A DNA stretch of 50,618 nucleotides from Clostridia bacterium. GTDB taxonomy: Bacteria > Bacillota_A > Clostridia > Oscillospirales > CAG-272. A model generated the notes under the pieces. It had not been told where the DNA came from and ran no database searches. It saw only the letters and a list, made by a program, of their open reading frames with translations. Shown here in pieces: positions 24,835 to 34,169 of the stretch. Each line of letters starts with the position of its first letter. Position 1 is the first letter of the stretch. The position numbers were made by a program, and so were the translations under genes. The DNA lies in assembly GCA_017468115.1 (NCBI GenBank), contig JAFUJS010000006.1, positions 1 through 50,618 on the forward strand. The letters run 5' to 3'.

Positions 24835-25017
24835 ATGAAAAAATTTGAATATAAGGTGGTTTCTTATACCGAAATGGAAAATGCTTTTCCCGTTTCCATT
24901 TCAGGCTCCGATTTTTCAACCATTTCTATGTACAGTAACTATTTGGGAAAAGAGGGTTGGGAGCTGGTCGGCTTTGAGCAGCGCTTAAATACCTTTATAT
25001 TGAAAAGAGAAATTTAA
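24835..25017 (+). CDS. DUF4177 small protein
   Basis: A 60-residue protein beginning FEYKVVSY and containing NYLGKEGWELVGF, the hallmark of DUF4177. It is probably a small alpha/beta domain; function is unknown. It lies three bases after pyrR and 15 before the desulfidase gene. No good ribosome site is visible, which fits translational coupling with pyrR. Confidence 0.82.
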   Translation: MKKFEYKVVSYTEMENAFPVSISGSDFSTISMYSNYLGKEGWELVGFEQRLNTFILKREI

Positions 25018-25032
25018 TTTTAAGGAGCTATA

Positions 25033-26316
25033 ATGGCACTTTCAAAGGAGCTTATCTGCGCCTACACTGAAATTCTAAAAGAGGAGCTAATACCTGCTAT
25101 GGGCTGTACAGAGCCTATTGCTATTGCTTATGCGTCCTCTATTGTTTCTCACGCCTTAGGTGGCTACCCAACAAGGCTTAAGGTGGGGCTTAGCGGAAAT
25201 ATTATCAAAAATGTAAAGAGCGTTATCGTACCCTTGACCGGTGGTATGCACGGCATTGGCTCTGCTATTTGCGCAGGTGTTATTGCTAAGGCGCCGGAAA
25301 AGAAGCTACAGGTCCTTTGCGCTCTTAATGATTCTAACAGGCACTTAATTAAGGAATATCAATATAGTGTAGAGCTGGAGATTTACGAGCTTGAAAGCGA
25401 GCACACCTTTGAAATTCTTATTGAGGGCTGGCTAAAAAACAAAAAAGTGGCGACACGTGTGGCTAAAAGGCACACAAATGTTGTTTATGTTACTCTTAAC
25501 GACAAGGACATTACCCCAAAATATCACGTAAAAAGCGACGACGTTGAGAAGGAGGGCACAGACCGCTCCCTGCTTAACGTAAAGGACATTATTGAGTTTG
25601 CTGACACCGTAGACCTGACTGACCTTACCCAAACCCTTCAAAACCAAATGTGTATGAATATGGCTATTGCCACAGAGGGTATACGCACAGAGTGGGGCGC
25701 ATCTATTGGCAAAACTCTTTTGGAAACAGGTGGAGACAATTTGCGCACAAGGGCGAGGGCATATGCGGCAGCCGGCTCTGATGCGAGAATGAGCGGCTGT
25801 GAGCTTCCCGTTATGATTCTTTCAGGCAGTGGAAACCAAGGCATTTGCGCATCTGTTCCCGTTGTTATTTACGGACAGGCTATGGGCAAGAGTAAGGAAG
25901 AAATTTACCGTGCCTTAATTGTGTCCGACCTTATCACAATCCACCAAAAAACAGGCATTGGCTGTCTTAGCGCTTACTGCGGAGCTATTTCCGCAGGCTG
26001 TGGCTGTGGCTGTGGCATTTGCTACCTTAACGGCGGTAAATATTACGAAATTGCACATACTCTTGTTAACTCAGTGGCTATTCTTTCCGGCACTATTTGT
26101 GATGGAGCAAAATCATCCTGTGCCGCAAAGATTTCTATGGCGGTTGAGGCAGGAATTATGGGCTATGAAATGATGAAAAGCGGCCATCAATTTTTCTCCG
26201 GCGAGGGAATTATCACAAAGGGCGTTGAAAACACCATACATAACGTGGGCAGGCTTGCCAGCGTAGGCATGAGCCTAACTGACAAGGAAATTATCAAAAT
26301 TATGCTGGGAAACTGA
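25033..26316 (+). CDS. L-cysteine desulfidase-family protein (UPF0597)
   Basis: A 427-residue protein of the UPF0597/CyuA family. MGCTEPIAIAYASS near residue 22 and the cysteine-rich GAISAGCGCGCGIC with GAKSSCAAK in the C-terminal half mark the probable [4Fe-4S] site of L-cysteine desulfidases, distantly related to the L-serine dehydratase alpha chain. SGSGNQGICASVPV is also characteristic. Such enzymes degrade cysteine to pyruvate, ammonia and sulfide in anaerobes. AAGGAGC precedes the ATG. It is the last gene of the GH28-pyrR-DUF4177 operon. Confidence 0.88.
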   Translation: MALSKELICAYTEILKEELIPAMGCTEPIAIAYASSIVSHALGGYPTRLKVGLSGNIIKNVKSVIVPLTGGMHGIGSAICAGVIAKAPEKKLQVLCALNDSNRHLIKEYQYSVELEIYELESEHTFEILIEGWLKNKKVATRVAKRHTNVVYVTLNDKDITPKYHVKSDDVEKEGTDRSLLNVKDIIEFADTVDLTDLTQTLQNQMCMNMAIATEGIRTEWGASIGKTLLETGGDNLRTRARAYAAAGSDARMSGCELPVMILSGSGNQGICASVPVVIYGQAMGKSKEEIYRALIVSDLITIHQKTGIGCLSAYCGAISAGCGCGCGICYLNGGKYYEIAHTLVNSVAILSGTICDGAKSSCAAKISMAVEAGIMGYEMMKSGHQFFSGEGIITKGVENTIHNVGRLASVGMSLTDKEIIKIMLGN

Positions 26317-26324
26317 GTAAATAA

Positions 26325-26458
26325 ATGAATTGAGCAAATAGCTCATGAATTGACACAACGTTTCATGAAGAATGAATTGCAGTAAGCTGCATGAATTGTG
26401 GTATTCTACATTAATTGACACAACGTTTCATGAAGAATGAATTGATGCTTTGCATCGT
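26325..26458. repeat. Palindrome array (copy 3)
   Basis: Units GAGCAAATAGCTC, TGACACAACGTTTCATGAA (twice), TGCAGTAAGCTGCA and GATGCTTTGCATC, joined by ATGAATT. The joints are conserved and the palindromes differ, unlike a simple duplication. Confidence 0.75.
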
Positions 26459-26605
26459 TGTAGAGTGGGGTTTATCTCCCACCGAAAGAACAAATTACAA
26501 TCAATTTCAGTTTTTACAAATAACCGCATTTTTCATCATATTTTTAGGCTAAAAACCCTTGTGGTTACTTGGCTTATCGACTTTTTTTAACCAAAAAATT
26601 TAATT
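26457..26605 (+). repeat. Dispersed intergenic element R1, copy 3
   Basis: Begins GTTGTAGAGTGGGGTTTATC, then TACAAATAACCGCATTTTTC, and CTAAAAACCCTTGTGGTTA. It is the inverted counterpart of copy 1 and includes the same GGGG...CTCCC hairpin. It runs close to the start of the next gene. Confidence 0.75.
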
Positions 26606-26628
26606 TACTCTTATGGGAGATTTATAAG

Positions 26629-27384
26629 GTGAAATTTGGTACATATCCGCAATCAATAAAAAAGGATGACGTTACTATTATCAGTGGACCTGATGAAAGG
26701 GGACACTATATGGGAAGCGATGGCTTTTCTTATGTAGAGGTAAAGGCAACCCCACACGAGCCAAAATTCAAATTTTCCACAGGCGAGCCTATAATTGAGG
26801 GAAAAAGCTACTACTTTAAAGTGGAGCCTATAAATTGGAAGGTTTTATACAGTAAAAACAAAAGAGCATTTTTATTGTGTGAGAATGCTATTGCATGCCA
26901 CCGCTTTTCTGAAAAAACAAATAATTATGAAAGCAGTGAAATACGCTCTTGGCTAAATGATACATTTCTTAATACCGCCTTTAGTAAAGAGGAGCAGGAA
27001 AGAATTATCGTAACAGAGGTTGACAATAGTGTACAAAGCACAGGCTATAAAAGTAATGAATTTGCCTGTCAAAACACAAATGATAAAATATTTTTAATGT
27101 GCCACGCCGATATTTCAAAATCAAAATACGGCTTTAATGTTTATTTTTGTCAGGATAAAAACAGGCAAAGAATAACAAGTGACTTTGCAAGGGCAACAGG
27201 CGCCTATTTTTCTTCTGAGGGAGATATTTACGGAAACGGCTATTGGTGGCTGCGCTCCCCGGGAGATGCAAAAAGCTTTGAGAGAGTAAGGGTTGTTTTT
27301 CCAAATGGCATATCCGATTACAGCTACTACTATCCAAACAGTGATTATGGAAGTGTAGTTCCTGCCCTGTGGGTAAATCTATAA
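26629..27384 (+). CDS. DUF6273 domain protein
   Basis: A 251-residue protein. KFGTYPQS opens it and the DUF6273 core is clear: INWKVLY, SSEIRSWLNDTFLNTAFS, NDKIFLM and the terminal YWWLRSPGDA, with PALWVNL as the last residues. This domain is common in secreted or cytoplasmic Clostridia proteins of unknown role. I choose the GTG at 26629, with GGGAGA nine bases upstream; the longer frame starts inside repeat R1. No signal peptide. The gene is alone and ends in a strong terminator. Confidence 0.82.
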   Translation: MKFGTYPQSIKKDDVTIISGPDERGHYMGSDGFSYVEVKATPHEPKFKFSTGEPIIEGKSYYFKVEPINWKVLYSKNKRAFLLCENAIACHRFSEKTNNYESSEIRSWLNDTFLNTAFSKEEQERIIVTEVDNSVQSTGYKSNEFACQNTNDKIFLMCHADISKSKYGFNVYFCQDKNRQRITSDFARATGAYFSSEGDIYGNGYWWLRSPGDAKSFERVRVVFPNGISDYSYYYPNSDYGSVVPALWVNL

Positions 27385-27390
27385 ATAAAA

Positions 27391-27430
27391 TTTGAGCAAG
27401 AATATAAGCTTTATTCTTGCTCTTTTTTTG
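27391..27430 (+). terminator. Terminator before dnaA
   Basis: GAGCAAGAATA, TAAGCTT loop, TATTCTTGCTC followed by TTTTTTT. It insulates dnaA from upstream transcription. Confidence 0.9.
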
Positions 27431-27532
27431 TAAAAAAATGGCGACACGTGTCGATAAAAGCCTATTTTTTATGTTTTTGTGGGGGCTTTTTACTTTTTTA
27501 TTTGGACTTTTAATTTTCTAAAATGTACCGAT

Positions 27533-27658
27533 TTTTCCACACCATTTTAATTTTCCTATATATTAATGTAGAAAATTTTTCAATTTTGTTGACAGTTTTC
27601 CACACATATGTTATAATATAGTTAACTATAATTATTAGTTATACACGCACGTGTGCGT
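27533..27658 (+). promoter_or_regulatory. dnaA control region with DnaA boxes
   Basis: TTTTCCACA boxes lie at 27533-27541 and 27596-27604; the second is inside the spacer of the dnaA promoter. TTATACACG at 27639-27647 overlaps the inverted repeat ACGCAC-GT-GTGCGT at 27645-27658, downstream of the predicted start. This arrangement suggests autorepression by DnaA plus possibly a second factor. About 60 further bases before the ATG hold no other signal that I recognise. Confidence 0.65.
27589..27617 (+). promoter_or_regulatory. dnaA promoter
   Basis: Perfect TTGACA, 17-base spacer containing a DnaA box, perfect TATAAT. Confidence 0.85.
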
Positions 27659-27720
27659 AACTTAATATTAAATACCTAATTATAATAACTTACACACACC
27701 ATTTTCAGAAAGGAAGCACA

Positions 27721-29109
27721 ATGGAAAATTTAGACTTTGAAAATATTATGGCGCTTCTTAGACAAATGCTTGCCGAGGAGCATTCCCAAACTGCAATTAA
27801 TCTTTGGTTTGGGGATTTGAAGCTTGTTTCCCTTGATATTAGCGAGGCGGTTTTTGTTTCTCCTACTGACCTTAAAAAGAAAATTCTTATTCAGCGCTTT
27901 TCTGTTGAAATGGCAGACAAGCTTAATGAAATTTTAGGCTTTGAGCCTGCGGTTATTATTCATTCAAGTGAGCATGGAGAGGTTGACCTGTCTAAGCCAA
28001 ATCTTGAAACCTTTGAAAAGGTTGGCACAGGAGAAATTCCAAAGGCACAAATACCTAAAGAGGTTGTAATTCCCGAAAACTTCAGACCCGAATACACCTT
28101 TGATAACTTTATTGTGGGTGTTTCAAATAAAATGGCAAGCTCCGCAGCACTTGCGGTGGCAAACCAAAATTATGATTTACAGGACACAAAGCTTTATAAC
28201 CCACTATTTATTTACGGTCCCAGTGGCGTTGGTAAAACACACCTGCTTTATGCCATTGTAAACAAGATTGCAAATAACCATCCCGACAAAAAAATCATTT
28301 ACATAAAGGGTGAGGAGTTTGCAAATCAGCTCTATGATGCAATTCAAAAGAAAAACTCACAGCAGTTCCGTGATAAATACAGAAATGCAGATATTCTTTT
28401 GATTGACGATATTCACTTTGTTGCAGGAAAAACCTCAACTCAAGAGGAGCTTTTTAATACCTTTAATGCAATTTATGAGGCTAATAAGCAAATTATCTTG
28501 ACCTCTGACCGTCCGCCACACGAAATAAGGACACTTGAGGACAGATTAAGGACACGCTTTATGTCCGGTCTTATTGTTGATATTCAGCTGCCTGACTTTG
28601 ATTTAAGGTGTGCAATCCTTCAACAAAAATCAACCTATAACAGCCTATATATTTCTCCCGAGGTTATAAAGTTCCTTGCGGAGAATGTTACAAGCTCCAT
28701 AAGACAGCTTGAGGGTGTTATTAAAAAGCTTGGCGCAATTCAGCTTCTTGAGGGTGGAGATTTAACACTTGACAGAGTAAAGGCGTCAGTTAAGGAATTT
28801 GTGCCTACTAAGGACTCCGACACTAAGAAGATGGACGATATTATAATTGCCGTTTCCAAAAAGTTCGGTGTTACAAGAGAGGACATTTTGTCAACAAAGA
28901 GAAATAAGGAAATTGCAGTTCCAAGACACATTATCGTTTATGTGGCAAGAAGCTGCACCAATTTTTCTCAATCTCAAATCGGTAAATGTATAAACCGAGA
29001 CAGAACAACGGTTATTTCAAGTGAATCCTATGTAAAAGAGGAAATGGCAAAAAATCCTACCTTTGCCCTTGAGGTAAACGATATTATAAGAGAAATCGGC
29101 TCTAACTGA
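27721..29109 (+). CDS. dnaA: Chromosomal replication initiator DnaA
   Basis: A 462-residue DnaA. Domain I starts NIMALLRQML; domain II is short. The AAA+ domain has Walker A GPSGVGKTH near residue 166, Walker B ILLIDDIHF near 225 and the arginine finger region LRTRFMSGL. Domain IV carries the DNA-binding signature, but where other DnaA proteins read GGRDHTTV this one reads INRDRTTV: the base-contacting His is Arg428. AAAGGAAG precedes the ATG. It is followed by the oriC region and then dnaN. Confidence 0.97.
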   Translation: MENLDFENIMALLRQMLAEEHSQTAINLWFGDLKLVSLDISEAVFVSPTDLKKKILIQRFSVEMADKLNEILGFEPAVIIHSSEHGEVDLSKPNLETFEKVGTGEIPKAQIPKEVVIPENFRPEYTFDNFIVGVSNKMASSAALAVANQNYDLQDTKLYNPLFIYGPSGVGKTHLLYAIVNKIANNHPDKKIIYIKGEEFANQLYDAIQKKNSQQFRDKYRNADILLIDDIHFVAGKTSTQEELFNTFNAIYEANKQIILTSDRPPHEIRTLEDRLRTRFMSGLIVDIQLPDFDLRCAILQQKSTYNSLYISPEVIKFLAENVTSSIRQLEGVIKKLGAIQLLEGGDLTLDRVKASVKEFVPTKDSDTKKMDDIIIAVSKKFGVTREDILSTKRNKEIAVPRHIIVYVARSCTNFSQSQIGKCINRDRTTVISSESYVKEEMAKNPTFALEVNDIIREIGSN

Positions 29110-29110
29110 T

Positions 29111-29420
29111 TTTTCCACATTTTATAAACAGGGGACAAGCCCTTGTAAAATATAGATAAATTTAACTTTTCCACCATAAATTTTCCACCGTGGATTGAAT
29201 GTTAAATTAAAGTGGATAATTTTACCGTTATTTTCGATTTTTGCCTAAAATTCGGTGGTTAAAAATTTTCCTCAGGTGGATGTTAATAACTCACAAGTAA
29301 AAAGCCAGTAATAATAAGGGTCCTTGGACTTTTCCACCTGTTCAACACCCCACTACTACTATTACTACTACCAATTAATGAATTTTATATAAAAGAAAAA
29401 TAAAAAAAGAAAATCAACCA
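29111..29420 (+). other. oriC: Replication origin oriC (dnaA-dnaN spacer)
   Basis: Candidate DnaA boxes: TTTTCCACA at 29111, TTTTCCACC at 29167, 29181 and 29330, TTATCCACT on the minus strand at 29211-29219, and weaker ones near 29254 and 29274. The last box is followed by a C-rich stretch (CACCCC), then six DnaA-trios at 29353-29370 (CTA CTA CTA TTA CTA CTA; bottom strand 3'-GAT/AAT-5'), then an A/T-rich duplex unwinding region to about 29420. Order and spacing match the basal unwinding system described for Bacillus subtilis. Confidence 0.85.
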
Positions 29421-29443
29421 AGTTGTTGAAAAAAGAGGTTTAT

Positions 29444-30589
29444 ATGATAGTTATTTTTGATAGAGATACTTTGATTAATGCTCTTATTCCGGCTATGTAT
29501 ACAGTTTCAGGTAAAAACACAATGGCATCTATTGAGGGTGTTCATCTTGTTTGCACAGAGGACGGCAGATGTCAGCTCCAAACCTACGACCTTGAAAAGG
29601 GTATGAGAACTAACATTGATTGTAAGGTTGAAAAGGAAGGCTCTTGCATTATCAATGCACAAAAGCTTTTACAAATTCTTAAGGCTATGCCTAAGGGAGA
29701 TATTAAGGTTAGCGTTGACTCAACCTATAATACAGTTATTGAGGCAGGTCTTATTCACTTTGATATTAAATCCTTGCCCGGCTCACAGTTTCCATCCTTG
29801 CCTGAGCTAAAGGGCGACCGTGGCTTTATCTTCCCACAATATCTTTTCAGAAGATTTGTAAACAAGATTTTGTTTGCTATCGGTCAGAATGATGCAAGGC
29901 CAATCTTTAACGGCGCATTTTTTCAAATCAGAGATAACAATATAACCATCGTTTCCTGCGATGGAAACAGGCTTGCTATTTGTGAGCATGATGTTGCTAT
30001 TGAAAACAGAAACATCTACAAGGAAAAATTAAATCTTAACTTTATTGTTCCCGGTAGAACTCTTATTGAGGTTCTTAAGATGGTTAAGGACACAGAGGAA
30101 GAGATGGAAATAAGACTTACACTTAAGTATGTTATTTTCAAAATTGGTAAGTACACCTTCTTCTCAAAGACCATTGAGGCTCAATATTTTGACTATACAA
30201 GGCTTATTCCAAAGACAAGCAACCTTGAAGTAAGACTTGACACAGATGAATTCAGAAGCGCACTTGAAAGAAGCTCGCTTATTATTGAGGACCGTCTTGC
30301 AGGTACACTCCGCTCCTATGTAAAGTTTACTATTGACGAGGCGCTTTCGGTTTCAACACAAAGTGCAAACGGAAACGTTTATGACGAAATTGATATTGAA
30401 AAGCTTTGCGGAGAGGAAATTGTTATAGCCTTTGAATGTAAGGTTTTGCTTGATGCAATTAAGAGCTGTGATAGCGGAAAAATGAAGCTTAGCTTTGTAA
30501 ATCCGCTCACAGGAGTTTTAATTGAGCCTGCAAAGGGTAACGAGGGTAAATTTACCTATTACGTTATGCCTATGAGAATGACCAGATAA
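29444..30589 (+). CDS. dnaN: DNA polymerase III beta sliding clamp
   Basis: A 381-residue beta clamp with three repeated clamp folds. The start MIVIFDRDTLINAL, the central GNRLAICE (equivalent of DGHRLA) and the terminal YYVMPMRMTR, which matches the usual LMPMRL end, identify it. AGAGGT precedes the ATG at 29444; seven extra upstream codons starting at TTG are inside the origin-proximal leader and are rejected. The usual next gene, the S4-domain protein YaaA, is absent: recF starts 14 bases later. Confidence 0.95.
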   Translation: MIVIFDRDTLINALIPAMYTVSGKNTMASIEGVHLVCTEDGRCQLQTYDLEKGMRTNIDCKVEKEGSCIINAQKLLQILKAMPKGDIKVSVDSTYNTVIEAGLIHFDIKSLPGSQFPSLPELKGDRGFIFPQYLFRRFVNKILFAIGQNDARPIFNGAFFQIRDNNITIVSCDGNRLAICEHDVAIENRNIYKEKLNLNFIVPGRTLIEVLKMVKDTEEEMEIRLTLKYVIFKIGKYTFFSKTIEAQYFDYTRLIPKTSNLEVRLDTDEFRSALERSSLIIEDRLAGTLRSYVKFTIDEALSVSTQSANGNVYDEIDIEKLCGEEIVIAFECKVLLDAIKSCDSGKMKLSFVNPLTGVLIEPAKGNEGKFTYYVMPMRMTR

Positions 30590-30603
30590 AATAGGAATTT
30601 AAG

Positions 30604-31815
30604 ATGTTTTGTAAAAAAATTGAGCTGTGCTCCTTTCGTAACATTGAAAACGAGATAATTGAATTTAAAAATGGTATCAATGTTATTTATGGAGAGAATG
30701 CGCAGGGAAAAACTAACATTTTAGAGGGCATTTATTTATTTGCAAGGGGTAAGAGCTTTCGTGCCTTTAAGGACAGGGAGCTTGTTAGGTTCGGTAAGGA
30801 CACAGCCTATCTTAATATGGATTTTAAGAAGGGGGCTTACGATATTACCCTGGGTGTTGAAATTCCGAAAAATCAGACAAAAAGGTTTTACAGAAACAAG
30901 GTTAAGGTTTCAAAGACCTCGGAGATTATAGGAGAATTCAGGGCGGTTTTGTTCTGTCCCTCACACCTTGGCATTATAAAGGATGCACCAAGTGTTAGAA
31001 GAAGGTTTTTAGATGTGGCAATTTCACAGCTAAGACCCACCTATATAAAAATGCTTGCTAAATATAACAGCGTTATTGAGTCAAGAAACAGCGTGCTTAA
31101 AATGGAAGAGTCTAAAAGGCGTGAATATCTTGGTATTTTAGATGTTTATTCCGAGGAGCTTTCATATTTATGTGCCGATATTGCCCTTATGAGAATTGAC
31201 TATATAAAAAAGCTGAACTACTGGGTTAATATTTTCTTTGACGAAATGACAGGGGGCTTGGAAAAGCCCAAAATCACCTACGAAACAAACGCAAATGAAA
31301 ATGACTTTGAACAAAGAGAACTCCTCAAAAACAAATATTTAAGCCTTCTTAAAAACAATTTGGAGAGGGAATTTAAATATGGAGCAACTCTCTATGGTAT
31401 TCACAAGGACGACCTTAAGATTGAATTAAACGGTAAGGACTCCAGATTTTATTCCTCACAGGGACAGCAAAGGTCCTTGGCGCTTGCTATGAAAATGGCA
31501 GAGGGAGAAATCAGCCGTGAATATAGCGGAGAATACCCTGTATTTTTGTTAGACGATGTTTTGTCGGAGCTTGACGATAACAGAAAGAGCTACATTCTTT
31601 CAAAAATCACAGGCAAGCAGGTTATAATTACCGCCTGCGACAAGTCCGGCTTTGATAAGACAGAGGACGCTAATTTTATAAGAATCAGCGGTGGAAAAAG
31701 GTATGATGGTCAAGCGGCAGAAAATGAAGATTTGCCAGCCGACACCGAGGGCGACGTGGACGAGAATGTGGACCCTGAGGATTTACTACCACCCGAGGAT
31801 TTGTTTGAGGATTAA
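30604..31815 (+). CDS. recF: DNA replication and repair protein RecF
   Basis: A 403-residue SMC-like ATPase. Walker A GENAQGKTN is at residues 30-38, the signature SSQGQQRSLALAMK near 285 and Walker B VFLLDDVLSELD near 315. It loads RecA at gaps with RecO and RecR. A strongly acidic C-terminal extension of about 30 residues (ENEDLPADTEGD, then repeated PEDL) goes beyond the normal end. AATTTAAG is the only purine stretch upstream of the ATG, so translation may be coupled to dnaN. Confidence 0.94.
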   Translation: MFCKKIELCSFRNIENEIIEFKNGINVIYGENAQGKTNILEGIYLFARGKSFRAFKDRELVRFGKDTAYLNMDFKKGAYDITLGVEIPKNQTKRFYRNKVKVSKTSEIIGEFRAVLFCPSHLGIIKDAPSVRRRFLDVAISQLRPTYIKMLAKYNSVIESRNSVLKMEESKRREYLGILDVYSEELSYLCADIALMRIDYIKKLNYWVNIFFDEMTGGLEKPKITYETNANENDFEQRELLKNKYLSLLKNNLEREFKYGATLYGIHKDDLKIELNGKDSRFYSSQGQQRSLALAMKMAEGEISREYSGEYPVFLLDDVLSELDDNRKSYILSKITGKQVIITACDKSGFDKTEDANFIRISGGKRYDGQAAENEDLPADTEGDVDENVDPEDLLPPEDLFED

Positions 31816-31986
31816 AATTTGACAGCAGTCAAGGGTGACGCTTCAAAAATTGAAGTCGAGGGTGCTTTATAAAAAGGGCATTGAAGGACGCTACCCCTAC
31901 AAAAGGGTGGCTGATGAAAAAACACCCTAAAAATAGTGCTCGATGGCAAAGGCACATACAAAATAGGATGATTTAGAGGAGAAAAG
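31816..31986 (+). other. Gap between recF and remB
   Basis: 171 bases without a convincing frame. It holds two CGAGGGTG/AAGGGTGACG-like repeats and a small hairpin CTACCCC/GGGTGGC. A TTGACA at 31819 has no good -10. I see no gene; it could carry a processed leader. Confidence 0.35.
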
Positions 31987-34151
<2,165 letters not shown>

Positions 34152-34169
34152 GGAAGGGGGGCTTATAAA

